64,000 bases of DNA from Sepiola atlantica (taxonomy: Eukaryota; Mollusca; Cephalopoda; Sepiida; Sepiolidae). The notes under the pieces were generated by a model. The model had not been told where the DNA came from. It saw only the letters and a program-made list of their open reading frames with translations, and did not search any database. The position numbers and the translations under genes were made by a program. Below are positions 1 through 13,100 of this stretch, piece after piece. How positions within the stretch are numbered: the first letter of the stretch is position 1; each line of letters starts with the position of its first letter. The stretch covers positions 76,310,445 to 76,374,444 of the forward strand of contig OY744523.1 in NCBI GenBank assembly GCA_963556195.1. The letters are read 5' to 3'.

Positions 1-1108
1 AAATATAACAGGATTAGTAGTAGTAATAATAATAGTAATAATAATAAACGCCCATAATAATTGAGATGAAATAATGAAAATAATAATGAATGATAATAAA
101 AATAATAATAATAGTTTAATTTAATTTAAAAGTAGTAACAAAATATAACTAAAGAATAACTAGAAAATGCCGGCGTTATTAATTATAATAATAATAATGA
201 TAATAATAATAGTAATAAAAATAGTAATAATAATAACAGCGACGACAACAACGATAATGGTGGTCAATAATATTTAAGAATTTATAAAAAAATAATGGTT
301 TAGGAAATAAATATAATAAGTAAGAAATATTAGAAATACTAGGAGGTAGTGATAATCATAATAATAGTAAATAATAAGATAATGTTTGCCGATATTGTGA
401 TATGGGTTAATGGTTGCAATAATACTGATTATATAAACATAGTAATAATAGTGGGTTTACCGACAGCAGTAATCAGAGTGGTAATCGCAGTAATTTTAAC
501 AATAGTCATAATGATAGTGAAAAATTAATAAATAATAACAGAACAGTACAAATAGTAGTAGTTATAATGATGATAATAATAGCAATAAAAAGGAAAACAG
601 TAATAATAATAATAATAATTATAATAATTATAATAATAATTATAATAATAATAATTATTATTATAATAATAATGGTAATAATAATAATTGAAATAAAATA
701 ATAAAGTTATAGATAATGACATTATCATTAATGACAGTGGAAGCAAAAGTCAGGTAACGGTATGACATGGCAATATCAATATTATTAATAATAGTAATAC
801 TGTTAATTTAACTGCCGCAAATAATAATAACTATAATAGTAACAGCAGACATGATACCACCACTAACAACAATAATAATCTTGATAAAAGGACAGAAATG
901 AAAAATAATTCAATGTCAAATAATCAAGTTTAAAATATTTATATTGGTAATAATAATTGATAATGATAATCTAAAAAATAATCTAATAAATATAAAAATA
1001 TTAATCAATAAATGGATAAAAATATATAAGGGAATATTTAAGGGTAAAGAAATATGCAAAATATGACAATTAGTATTAATCGTTGTGAGTATGATAATAA
1101 AAATATTT
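1..1108. repeat. Imperfect AAT/ATA-rich simple-sequence region
   Basis: The first 1.1 kb is dominated by interrupted AAT/ATA trinucleotide runs with scattered GTAATA and ACAACA variants. Minus-strand frames read as tyrosine/asparagine or isoleucine runs, which is what this repeat gives when translated, so no gene is called. No transposon signature was seen in it. Confidence 0.85.
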
Positions 1109-1110
1109 TG

Positions 1111-1210
<100 letters not shown>

Positions 1211-1389
1211 TTAATAAAAAAGGTACAAGATGATAGTTGTGTTGACAAAATTACCAGTTGATAAGTAGGTGAAGTTTTTTTGTTTTTTTTAGATAGTAAC
1301 CACCCAAGGGGTTATAAGTGGATTACTAAGAAGGTGTAATCTATTATGCCTACAGTTAATTGATGTTTCTTGTTTGTTTGTTTTTTGTT

Positions 1390-1600
1390 GTTTTTTTTAG
1401 AAGTTTTCCCCTATCACTAAATTTAATTATTTCAAGTATTTCTGTTAGGCAAAGGTAACAAGGTGAGTTTAGGGAACCACAGGTTCTAGTTTTTCTGATT
1501 TTGTTCCAGGTCACTGCTGGTGATTGGTTATTGTTGTATAGTTCAGAATTAGCGACCCATTTGATTACCACCCCACCACCACACCAATTACACGAATGAA
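1390..1600 (-). pseudogene. Penelope-like element relic: C-terminal GIY-YIG endonuclease region
   Basis: The minus-strand frame at 1356-1658 encodes a stretch with AVTWNKIRKTR, then a CYLCLTEILEII core, then a GKLLKK segment. This order (V-T-W-x-I-x-(K/R)-(K/R)-T, then CxLCLxEKxxI, then LLNKRxE) is characteristic of the end of the GIY-YIG endonuclease domain of Penelope-like retroelements. Those proteins nick DNA to prime reverse transcription. Only the last third of the domain is visible. The CRH motif that normally follows NKR is missing and the reverse transcriptase is absent. The match is from memory of the family pattern. A decayed fragment is the likely state, with no evidence of expression. 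Confidence 0.6.
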
Positions 1601-1659
1601 ACTGTCTCGATGGAAACACATGCCCTCCGCATAGTTCCTGCAAGCAAAGGAACGTCATT

Positions 1660-3498
1660 TACAAATGTGCACTTACACAAAGTATAACAAGAGCGGTAGA
1701 AGTAGCAAGAATAACAGCAATGCTAATGATAATGATGATAATGATTATAATAATGAGAACATTGATAGCAACGAACTTAGTAATAGTGATAGGCAATGTA
1801 TAATAATAATATCCTCTATTAGTGAGGTAGTATATATATAGGCTGTATAGCTGGTCTTTTGAAAAATAAGATCTACAGACATACATATACATTGATAAAA
1901 AACCCTTTTCTAATTCAAATCTCTAGCTATCCATATTTGAGATCTGAAGGATAATAATATTCACTATGATCGTAATTGGCAAATAATTCAATAGGTAATT
2001 CTTATAGACACTTGGATAGGTACTGTGGACTATTTGGCGATAAAGCCTTATCCATTATTAAACATACAGGTTCTTTACTAAATAAAAATGTGGGATGTTT
2101 TCTTCTTGCATTCAAATCTTAGAAACATAGCAACTTTAAGGTACCTTTGCGTCAAAGTTATTTCTTCTCAAACCTTATGCGACGAATGTTATGCATTAGT
2201 CCACTATTTGATAATTTGTCATTCAGTGGCATTCTCTCATTAACTGGGTAATCTGGTGTTACTCTGACCATCTGTTCACTCCCTACACCTAAAACATTAT
2301 GTTGATTTTAATGGGATAGGTTTTCCTAGAGAAACCAGCAATATAACAAAATGTTCCTCTTATAAAAAGTAGACTTGCTTTGGCATAAGAAATCAAGGCT
2401 TTAATTTATTCTAATTTTACATTAAGCATCAGATCTATACCTACAATAGAGGTTTAATTTAGTTTTACTATATAATTAAATGCACATAACCTTAAATTGG
2501 TAAGTTACACTACAATTAACATCCTCTATCTATCTTATTAATAACACGAACTTACCTTCAAACATGGCTATTTTATACTGAATACAATTAATAGTAACGT
2601 ATAATTTCTCTCTCCCCCTCTAATGTTATAAGTTTACGTTCTATCTATTTACCAAGTTCTTCTAAGATCTACTTAATAAGAGTCATCGTTTATATTTTCT
2701 TTTTATATACCGCATTATCTTTATTGTTATTTACTATTTATTTAATTTTTAATTTTTATTTTATATCTTTTTTATTATATTTATTGTATTTTTATTTTAT
2801 TCTATTTCATTTATTTTTTACTTATCAAATTTAAATTTTACTTTCAATTGTTTTACTTTCATTTTATTTTCTATTACTATTCGGGAAGTGATATTTATAT
2901 AGAAAAAAAAACTATAGATATAATGACAGTAAAATTACTTACACGCACTTTTAGTAATATAGATCCCTAGACACAATCGTTTTCTTTATCTATATTCTCT
3001 AAACTGCTTTCTATTAATACATCTAACATCATAGTCATTCAACGTTACATCCATGTCAACTATTAAGTGAAACTACACTATCTTTGATGAATCGATTAAT
3101 TTGTACTGTAGATTTCCTTTTATTAGCCTTCTATTTAGGAATGTTTATAAATAAGACTATTTTAGTTCCATTTAAAAGTATACGTTTCTATACTCTTTAA
3201 AGTGATATTAATTTATTACGTGCACCCCTAAAACAATAATGATATATACTGCCTCATTATCTTAGCTATTTACTTTTAAATACATTTCTGACAATTCTAT
3301 ATATTCCCTTTTTTCTAGCATATTAAGATTTTAATTTCAGTATCAGTTATCTCTTGTTCGTCGTTAGTATTATTTACTTGATGGACATTTAGCTGGTCGT
3401 TAGAGAGTTACTTCCGATTTTAGTTTACATTGCCTTTGACATTGCACCGGTTTGTTTTATTGTATGCATTCTCTTTCGAGTTTCGGGAAAAATCGACA
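1660..3498. other. Intergenic, nothing recognised
   Basis: AT-rich sequence without a supported gene or repeat. Positions 2700-2890 are a T-rich low-complexity stretch, and a short AT-repeat frame lies near 1800-1850. Confidence 0.5.
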
Positions 3499-3512
3499 TA
3501 TATATATATATA
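3499..3512. repeat. (TA)n tract abutting the 5' end of LINE copy B
   Basis: Seven TA units lie directly upstream of the LINE 5' end. The other copy of the family also has a TA microsatellite at its 5' end (55529-55569). Confidence 0.8.
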
Positions 3513-3524
3513 CGGCGACTCTAA

Positions 3525-4950
3525 AACACCTGATTTGTACACGCGCGCAGGATAACACCTCTCGGGGGATGGACCCGTAGTTTTTGTCAGGTCATCCATC
3601 TAAGAGAACGAAACACTTCGATATATAAGCTGTGCTACTGACTACCCACGTCTTGGCAGTGCACTGTTGGAGAGGGAGTCCACCTTAGTCTTGACGGACA
3701 ACCTTCCTAGACCTAGAGTCTCGAAGAAAATATGCGGATTTCAACATCTCAAATTGCTTAAAAAGTAAATGAGATCTGCCTATCGCTCGGCTTTTGCACC
3801 TATACTTTGTATATTAGCCAGACGCTGAGGTACATGCGCAGGGACACCTCAAAGACACTCATTGCTTGGCCTTGTTTTCTGAGTAAGACACTAAACGCCG
3901 TCTTTTTTCTCTATATATCTGGGCAACTCGGGGAATGAATTTTGTCACTAAGTTTCACATGACTAGTCTGAATCACTTTCGTTTCGATAGGTTAAGGGTA
4001 CAGGTTAGACAGCTTGTTTAAATGTTGTTTCCTAGTAGGTAGTGTTAAGAACGGTTTCCCCATCAATAATTGTATAAAATAGTGGGTAACTGTACGTGCC
4101 ATGTCGCGCATGGAAAGGGAGCCTATAGTTATCCCCGATTGCTTTTCCCGAAGTCATACCCCTCATGGATCCGGTGTCGACTTATAGCTTGCATATGTGA
4201 GCTTATTGGCATCAAACAAGCAACCACTTTGCGCTCGCTACTCTACTTAAAACCAAAATAACAATACAAAGAAAAAGATACAAACCTAAACTAGATACCC
4301 ACCCAAAGACATATTCGCATCCGCTCTTGGGGATATCATTCACAAATATTGAGGGGTCTAGAGCCATTATCAATGACGTGGAAACATTTCTCATAGTATA
4401 TCCTAGCACTAAGTGAAACAAACATACACTCATCAATCCTCTCACAGCATTTTCACATGACATAAGTCTTCCCACTCTACCATAAAGACTCTGACAAATA
4501 TATGCATGAGCTAGGAGTTTATGCTCCCCTTGACTAGAGAACATAAGCTAGAATAAGATTGCCAACCTTTCATGTGCTTTAGATTAACGTTACAGCACTG
4601 CGCTAGTTACTTATATTACTTATACCCTTCTCCTTCGATCCAGGAGTGTACCCTGCTAAATTCGATCTCTTAAAGCATAGACACAGGACTCTCACTCGAC
4701 CCGAGTGCCCAAATACATGTATTTGGAGATTTCAATGTACATCACCGTGACTGGCTTAGATTCTCCAGCTATTCTACTGCAAGCTCCACTCTCCACAATG
4801 GATCACTTCGATCTGCGCAGATGCTGTTGCTCAAAGGCAACGAACATTCTGACGATTAGCCGCTATAAGTCAACTAGAATAGACAGAAAGATGTACCAGA
4901 GATTGGAGCTGTGCCACGCACCTTTCATGGAAATAACGATAAAATAAAGC
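3525..4950 (+). mobile_element. LINE copy B: 5' UTR and start of endonuclease, internally deleted
   Basis: This region aligns collinearly with the reverse complement of the 5' end of the LINE at 51815-55528. Shared landmarks include AGGTCATCCATCT (near 3590), TGAACGCCGTCT-like sequence (near 3895), a CATGACTAGTCTG block (near 3960), GGGTACAGGTTAGACAGC (near 3995) and GGGTAA(C/T)TGTACGTG (near 4085). A degenerate endonuclease start begins near 4310, where copy A has FTNIRGLRTNIND. At about 4855 the match jumps to sequence equivalent to about 53770 in copy A (ATAAGTCAACT then AATAGACA), so the rest of the endonuclease is deleted. No reverse transcriptase remains. The insertion follows a short TA run at 3499-3512. 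The element is dead and divergent from copy A. Confidence 0.75.
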
Positions 4951-6968
4951 AATACGAACAACGTCTCTTCTACGAGAAAAGGGGCACGATGAAAAACGGA
5001 AGATATCATCGCCCACGACATTTACAAGTTATATTGTACTTTGTCAAGCTTAGAAAGAGTGTTCTTTGCGGCATCTTCCCAACTGTGGCAGTAGTACTCC
5101 ATCGCAGGACGTATTTATATGTTTTATAGGTAGTAAATTGCGTTAGGTATCAATGTATGTAGAAAGTGTTTCTAACAGTTGAAATTCTTTATGAGAAAAT
5201 AAATGAGACTTTCTCATTATTTAATACAAAACACATAATAATCCGCCAAGCCATTTAATATTAATACGTATCACATTTTACACAGATTTAAAAAATGAAA
5301 TGGTCCGATCACCAATGATGTTGATTAGTAATTTATATTATGTCGCTACAGTAAGATTTCATACTTTTCCCATTTTAAAAAGAATTGTTCCAAAATCAAA
5401 TTATGTCAGCCAGTGGACTAAAACAATACAATTTTAAATAGATACATTTCAAAAAGTAACATTCGTTTTATTGGAGACAATTATCTTTAAGGTAAGAAGA
5501 CAAAGGATATTCTTTGTTTAAAAAAAATGAATTGCTACAATTTAAAATAAATATAGAAGATATATCTTCATTTTATTAACATAACAATGACAATTATTTT
5601 ACGGAAGAAGAAATAATCATTTTCATTGTATTGACCCTGACAAATAATTTTACTTTCAAAGGAGAAATCATTATTAATAGTAAATAATACAGATTGATGT
5701 AGGAAGCATCGCAAACTTCCAATGGGGTCTCGCTAGGATTCATAAAATAAAAAATAGCCAAACTATTTCTATGTCACTTCAAACTAGTTCAGCTACTTAA
5801 CTTGGCCAGTAGAGATGTTTATTTTATCAGCGTGAAAGGGTTAGAAGCATATTCACAAACCTAACCATAATGTAATAGAATTAAATAGAGAAGCTCAACG
5901 CATAGTGATATTTAGAAACGCGATCTGGTGGTGATGACAGAAGTTTCTTAATCAAATCCGAATTGTTTACCGATTTTTCTAATTCAGGTTTGTGCTATGG
6001 TTTTATTTAAGTGTTGCATCATTGGTTGAAAGTGTTCGTCAATTCAATTATAAGCAGTTTGATATATGTATTTTCATATCTAAACTTCTAGAGGTGATAC
6101 CCTAAATAGCAAGTAGAGAGAATAGATCAAATGACAGACATATTTCTGTTGAAAGGATTTCTATAAAGAAAAAAAAAGGATTTCCGATAAAATGTGATTA
6201 TCAAGGTTGAACTAAAGGCAGAAAAAGTTAAAGGCGAAGTTGCTTAGAAGTGAATCTATATAATAAAATCAATGTAGCAGTTGCTCTAGGCTGCGTTCCT
6301 TTGTTGATTTGAACCCTGAGATCGCTTTCAACCCCAACGGAAGGTGGATTGAAATGAGATGTTTGCTACGCTTCTATTTTGATCCGATTATACATGGCGG
6401 GTTTCAGAAAATCTCTATAAATCAGCATGTTTTTAGCAGTCACGTGCTCATTAAATATACAGGAAACGCGTATGTTTCAAGCCGTTTTTTGTGCAGTGTG
6501 TATCGCTTAACAAACACAAGTGTCTAATAGTCAGAAGGCATTGAAGTATATATCCGTATATATGTAATCGGATGCTGTGTTATCATTGATATAGACTTAT
6601 ATTACGATTAAATAATTATTTCTAAAATCATGAGAGACAATTCTTTTCACCAGGACACAGGATTACTGGCTCTATCATAGGACATTTATATGTAAGAGAT
6701 TATGTATGGGAAGAGAAAAAACAATATATCAGTTCTTCCACTTTTTGGAATGACTCAGATATCAGAGACTGAAACAGATCTTCCCTTTATTGCAATATAG
6801 GTATATTAGCTCAAATACCCGTTTATGCCCGGTTTCTCAACATTTTAGAATTTTATAGCTACGATTATAAGTTAGGAACATCTACGAAATATTTTTTATC
6901 AATTTAAATAAAGTTCTTCTTCAGATTTTTGATGATGATCGATAAACACTATAGAAAAAATAGCAATT
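4951..6968. other. Intergenic, nothing recognised
   Basis: AT-rich sequence. The short open frames (for example 6309-6527, 72 codons) have no recognisable domain, no splice context I would trust and ordinary composition. Confidence 0.5.
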
Positions 6969-7051
6969 GTTTAGTCTGAGATTCGAACCACGATGACATC
7001 AAATACTTCAACTGAATACGAATGCTTTATCCAGACGGCCACCAACCAAAC
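6969..7051 (-). repeat. tRNA-like sequence (class II-like), tRNA pseudogene or SINE head
   Basis: On the minus strand an 83-nt segment begins GTTTGGT and ends ACTAAAC, which pair as a 7-bp acceptor stem with one G-T pair. It contains an A-box-like TGGCCGTCTGG and a B-box GGTTCGAATCT at the expected places. The extra length between the boxes resembles class II tRNAs (Leu/Ser). The T-stem has two mismatched pairs and I cannot assign an anticodon, so a tRNA-derived SINE head or tRNA pseudogene is more likely than a working gene. Confidence 0.5.
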
Positions 7052-7794
7052 GAAAATGTTTTGTCTTTTTAACCCACTTAAATGAGTAGGGATATACACT
7101 TTAGAATCTGCTTTACTTCTCCGCATAGATAAAAAATAGTTTGATTGTTTGAAATTAATCAAGAAACATGAACAAATTTATCAAATATGTAAACCTATTT
7201 TTTAATAAAAAAAATGATAAATGTTTTCTCTTCAAATATACGTAAAATACGTACAACAATTTCACCTGAAATGGATAAACAATTATCATAAGTATGTTGT
7301 TAGGTCAGTTCATAATATAAAGTTTTTAACTGGTAAGGAAACGCTAAAAATGTCAGAAAATCTGTGTCTAATGTTATTTTACGTATTTTAGATTTTGAAT
7401 AATGAGTTTTAAAAAGGTATAAGAACTTTTTCATCAATAAGGACACAAGATTAAGGTATTGATTTCAAATGTGCGGTTAGTTTGGCTGTTAGATCAATTG
7501 ATTTACTATGATAACGCGACACACACAAACACATAAACACATACAGACAACTTTGTTTTATATATAGAGATTCGGAAAAAGACCATGGAGCGTGTGCTTT
7601 TATTGTATCTTGACTTCTTCTGCTCATGTAAGTTAGTCATGTGCATTATGAATTCCTATATAACATGCAAAATGGGCTATGTAAGTATTGTTCTTTCTTG
7701 TCAATTTATAATAGTTTCTATTTTTATTATTTTTATGATGATATCTTTGACTAATTTGTCACCATTTAAAACTGTATAAAATCCACTCGATAAT

Positions 7795-8035
7795 TAGGGT
7801 GAATGTGATGGATGGATTGTCAGTTATTAAAAAGAGATTTAAACTGCTGAATTGAATGAACAACATTTGATTACTAATTTAGAAGATGTATAACAATTAA
7901 TTGTTGACATTGGATTTGAAGTTTACCATGTTGTAGTCTGCATGGAAGCAACACCGTGGTAATTTGTTCTAGAGATGAGAAGTTATTACAAATAAACTAT
8001 CTTCATAGAGATTCCGATTGATGTTAGGGATACAG
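7795..8035 (+). repeat. Unclassified interspersed repeat, copy 1
   Basis: This is collinear with 29940-30185 in the same orientation. Shared blocks are ATGGATGGATTG at the start, AATTGTTGACATT in the middle, then GTTGTAGTC and AGATGAGAAGTT with short indels between. No coding potential or terminal structure was seen. Confidence 0.55.
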
Positions 8036-8159
8036 AAAAATAAAGTTGTTATTTGCAGCTATGGTAGTGCGACGAGTTCTTACTGTGAATGTCTTACAAT
8101 AAAAAAAAACAGAACTTTAAGCTCAGTCGATCACCTTCCAATCAAATAATGAAAGAGTA

Positions 8160-8830
8160 GAGAAAGACTAGAAGCATTTAGTCTGTTCCAAGAGAAGAGA
8201 TTCCCGCCGCCGCTAGCATGGAAAGTCGATTTTCTACTCGGTCAAGGGAGGAAAGAGTGCTCTGAGCGGTTCCACCCCAGATGGGGAAGCAGAAATCCAT
8301 CTTAGAACTATCTGCTTCTTATAAAGATAGATGATTGTAGTAGGAGGTAGATGCTTTCTGAAGCCGTAGAAAGATCCATCCTATTATGAACATCATCAAC
8401 TTCCCTTTAAACAATAACTCTTTCTCGCTGTGGTTGGGGCGGTGAAAACGTGGTAGTATCAGATCAATGACGTCTGGAATCCCGGTTCTTGGCAGGGCTA
8501 CTCATGCCGCACTAATAAGTATTAGAACCGGAACTAAGCTAACAGGACTTCAGAAAGAGTCAGCATCAGTATCCGTAGTTTTCTGGTCGTCTCTGCGTCT
8601 GCGTGTGACATGCAAAGACATGTCAGGCACCTCAATTCAAACGTTGCTTTTTGGCCAAATTATTCGCGACATCGCATGCAACTGCTGAGCCTTGTACGCT
8701 TTCGGTGTCGAGGGTAAAACCTGCAATTTTGCAAGTTAACAAATAGCTATAACCTACAAGGCCGACTTCGTGCAGACCAGACAATGCTGAGGCACGATCT
8801 TCGTGAGCTTTATGCAGAATACCGATTCGC
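8160..8830 (-). pseudogene. LINE relic: endonuclease fragment joined to RT C-terminal fragment
   Basis: Read on the minus strand, 8830-8590 gives an endonuclease-like stretch (ALSGLHEVGLVGYS, then an AGFTLDTESVQGSAV stretch and CHTQTQRRPENYGY). This corresponds to the apurinic-like endonuclease of non-LTR retrotransposons. From about 8395 to 8170 the frames give LPPTTIIYLYKKQI and, after a one-base shift, FCFPIWGGTAQSTLSSLDRV. These match the conserved LYKxQIRPxMEYCSHIWGGAPxSxLxLLDRVQ block downstream of the RT. The RT catalytic core that should lie between them is missing. Stops and frameshifts make it a dead internal-deletion derivative. The plus-strand frame at 8467-8688 is only its shadow. 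Confidence 0.6.
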
Positions 8831-10054
8831 CTTACAACAACGTCATCACCATAAACATGATAGTAGTAGTAATCGTAGTAGTAGTCGTAATGGTAGGAAG
8901 AGAGTTAGAATTACATTCCTTGTTAATATATTACCTTATTATTCCTAACAAATGACATCAAAATAATATTAAAGATAAAATAACATTTCTTAATTATATG
9001 ATTGGGGAATAACACCATATTGATGCTTCATAATAAGTATGCTTGCAAAATTAAAATAGAAACAAATTAAATAACAATTGGTATTCAACAAAACAATAAA
9101 AATGCAAATGCGTAAAATTAGAAAAATAATGTATTTGAATCTAAGGAAATAGTCAAGTGATACAATTTAGAAAGGATTACCAATTTAAACGTGTGCAAAA
9201 TAAACTGCTGTAGCATTCTCTTTCTATTTACTTGCCATATCTCACCAATTCCTTGTTAAAGATAGAGGGCAAGTCGAAACTGTTCGTATCACTCAGAGTT
9301 ATTTATGCGTTTTCCAATATAATTTCATTTGTGTGTAGACAACTGAAACTATTTTTAAATATATTTAACTGAAGTGAAAGTTAGTTTTATTTGCTAGAAA
9401 ATTTATCTAACTGTAAACGATATACTTTTCGTGATCAAAAGACGAAGATGTATGAAGATTAATTATTCAAACTAAGCTAACCTTGCACGAACAGAGAAGG
9501 AAAGACGAATGAAAGTAAATGTAAGTTAACGCACTAAGAATATCACGTAATGGTGCGATTGTCGAGTGGGTTAGGGTAAGGATTGCTGAGTTTTTTGATC
9601 GGCATTCTTGGTTTAGCTTACGTTATGATTATAAACAGTTTGCCTTTTTCTTCTTCCGCGACTCAATCAGACAATAATTAAGAATTGAATGGCGCAATCG
9701 CTTCTGGCTGGAGAGAAATTAATTTTCACCTTTCACTTTACGTTCAGCTTATTTATCGATTGCGAAAAGGCGGCATTTCCTATTTTACCGACAGTAAACA
9801 AAGATGGCACTAACACCGTCAGCCAACGCGCAACCAGTGAAATCAATCTTGCTTACAGCTGCCAAACTATTTGGCGTGTTGGCGATGCCAATTTTACACG
9901 AACCGCTAGTTACAGAAAATAAGGTGTGCCTTTTTTTTCAAAAGTTAATTACTGAGAATTGAAAGTTCGTAAATAACTTGAGGAAGCAAGATAAACAAAT
10001 TAGATTTCTTAAAGGGAAAAATACAACACTTTTAATAGTGTGTCGATACACTAA
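8831..10054. other. Intergenic, one weak tRNA-like motif
   Basis: No gene is recognised. Positions 9552-9625 contain TGTCGAGTGGGTTAGGG, which resembles the A-box of Leu/Ser tRNAs, but no good B-box follows. It may be a decayed SINE head. A short GTAGTA/GTAATA run lies at 8862-8895. Confidence 0.35.
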
Positions 10055-10183
10055 ACACACAACTTCTTTGACGTTGAAGTGTATAAATAATAATAATGAA
10101 TAAATACTAGGGAAGTATCCTGAGTAAGATTCTCTGGAAGCTTCACAAACTGGACAAAAGAACTTATGTATCGAAATCAACAA
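10055..10183 (+). pseudogene. LINE ORF fragment immediately upstream of the 72-bp satellite
   Basis: The plus frame starting at 10100 reads INTREVS, a stop, then VRFSGSFTNWTKEL followed by MYRNQQ, and runs without a break into monomer 1 (TRKR) at 10184. This matches the conserved segment AINTWAV-S-x-x-RYSxGxxxWTKEEL-x-x-x-D-x-x-TRK in the region downstream of the reverse transcriptase of cephalopod-type LINE proteins. The remnant supplies exactly the residues that precede the TRK block in the intact protein. One in-frame stop at 10121 and degraded sequence before 10100 show that it is dead. The identification is from family knowledge and is strengthened by the matching downstream flank at 15376-15905. 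Confidence 0.7.
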
Positions 10184-13100
10184 ACCAGGAAACGAATTGT
10201 CATGCACAGTACATTTCACTTGAAGGATCATACTGACCGACTCTATGTTAAAAGAACCAGGAAACGAATGGCCATGCAAAGTAATATTTCACTTTAAGGA
10301 TGATACTGACCGACTCTATGTAAAAAGTACCAGGAAACGAATGGTCATGCACAGTACATTTCACTAGAAGGATCATACTGACCGACTCTATGTAAAAAGA
10401 ACCAGGAAACGAATGGCCATGCACAGTACATTTCACTTGAAAGATCATACTGACCGACTCTATGTAAAAAGAACCAGGAAACGAATGGCCATGCACAGTA
10501 CATTTCACTTGAAAGATCATACTGACCGATTCTATGTTAAGATAACCAGGAAACGAATGGCCATGCACAGTACATTTCACTTGAAAGATCATACTGACCG
10601 ACTCTATGTTAAAAGAACCAGGAAACGAATGGCCATGCAAAGTAATATTAAACTTTAAGGATGATACTGACCGACTCTATGTAAAAAGAACCAGGAAACG
10701 AATGGCCATGCACAGTACATTTCACTAGAAGGATCATACTGACCGACTCTATGTAAAAAGAACCAGGAAACGAATGGCCATGCACAGTACATTTCACTAG
10801 AAGGATCATACTGACCGACTCTATGTAAAAAGAACCAGGAAACGAATGGCCATGCACAGTACATTTCACTTGAAAGATCATACTGACCGATTCTATGTTA
10901 AGATAACCAGGAAACGAATGGCCATGCACAGTACATTTCACTTGAAAGATCATACTGACCGACTCTACGTTAAAAGAACCAGGAAACGAATGGCCATGCA
11001 CAGTACATTTCACTTGAAAGATCATACTGACCGATTCTATGTAAAAAGAACCAGGAAACGAATGGCCATGCACAGTACATTTCACTTGAAAGATCATACT
11101 GACCGACTCTATGTAAAAAGAACCAGGAAACGAATGGCCATGCACAGTACATTTCACTTGAAAGATCATACTGACCGATTCTATGTTAAGATAACCAGGA
11201 AACGAATGGCCATGCACAGTACATTTCACTTGAAAGATCATACTGATCGACTCTATGTAAAAAGAACCAGGAAACGAATGGCCATGCAAAGTAATATTTC
11301 ACTTTAAGGATGATACTGACCGACTCTATGTAAAAAGAACCAGGAAACGAATGGCCATGCACAGTACATTTCACTAGAAGGATCATACTGACCGACTCTA
11401 TGTAAAAAGAACCAGGAAACGAATGGCCATGCACAGTACACTTCACTTGAAAGATCATACTGACCGACTCTATGTAGAAAGAACCAGGAAACGAATGGCC
11501 AGGCACAGTACATTTCACTTGGAGGATCATACTGACCGATTCTATGTTAAGATAACCAGGAAACGAATGGCCATGCACAGTACATTTCACTTGAAAGATC
11601 ATACTGACCGACTCTATGTTAAAAGAACCAAGAAACAAATGGCCATGCACAGTACATTTCACTAGAACGATCATACTGACCGACTCTATGAAAAAAGAAC
11701 CAGGAAACGAATGGCCATAGACAGTACATTTAACTTGAAAGATCATACTGACCGACTCTATGTAAAAAGAACCAGGAAACGAATGGCAATGCACAGTACA
11801 TTTCACTTGAAGGATCATACTGACCGATTCTATGTTAAGATAACCAGGAAACGAATGGCCATGCACAGTACATTTCACTTGAAAGATCATACTGACCGAC
11901 TTTATGTTAAAAGAACCAGGAAACGAATGGCCATGCAAAGTAATATTTCACTTTAAGGATGATACTGACCGACTCTATGTAAAAAGAACCAGGAAACGAA
12001 TGGCCATGCACAGTACATTTCACTAGAAGGATCATACTGACCGACTCTATGTAAAAAGAACCAGGAAACGAATGGCCATGCATAGTACATTTCACTTGAA
12101 AGATCATACTGACCGACTCTATGTATAAAGAACCAGGAAACGAATGGCCATGCACAGTACATTTCACTTGAAGTATCATACTGACCGATTCTATGTTAAG
12201 ATAACCAGGAAACGAATGGCCATGCACAGTACATTTCACTTGAAAGATCATACTGACCGACTCTATGTTAAAAGAACCAGGAAACGAATGGCCATGCAAA
12301 GTAATATTTCACTTTAAGGATGATACTGACCGACTCTATGTAAAAAGAACCAGGAAACGAATGGCCATGCACAGTACATTTCACTAGAAGGATCATACTG
12401 ACCGACTCTATGTAAAAAGAACCAGGAAACGAATGGCCATGCACAGTACATTTCACTAGAAGGATCATACTGACCGACTCTATGTAAAAAGAACCAGGAA
12501 ACGAATGGCCATGCACAGTACACTTCACTTGAAAGATCATACTGACCGACTCTATGTAGAAAGAACCAGGAAACGAATGGCCAGGCACAGTACATTTCAC
12601 TTGAAGGATCATACTGACCGATTCTATGTTAAGAAAACCAGGAAACGAATGGCCATGCACAGTACATTTCACTTGAAAGATCATACTGACCGACTCTATG
12701 TTAAAAGAACCAGGAAACGAATGGCCATGCAAAGTAATATTTCAATTTAAGGATGATACTGACCGACTCTATGTAAAAAGAACCAGGAAACGAATGGCCA
12801 TGCACAGTACAGTTCACTAGAAGGATCATACTGACCGACTCTATGTAAAAAGAACCAGGAAACGAATGGCCATGCACAGTACATTTCACTAGAAGGATCA
12901 TACTGACCGACTCTATGTAAAAAGAACCAGGAAACGAATGGCCATGCACAGTACATTTCACTTGAAAAGTCATACTGACCGACTCTATGTAAAAAGAACC
13001 AGGAAACGAATGGCCATGCACAGTACATTTCACTTGAAGGATCATACTGACCGATTCTATGTTAAGATAACCAGGAAACGAATGGCCATGCACAGTACAT

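Noticed and set aside
8467..8688. 73-codon plus frame in relatively GC-rich DNA
   Set aside because: Antisense to the LINE relic at 8160-8830. The conserved motifs are on the minus strand.
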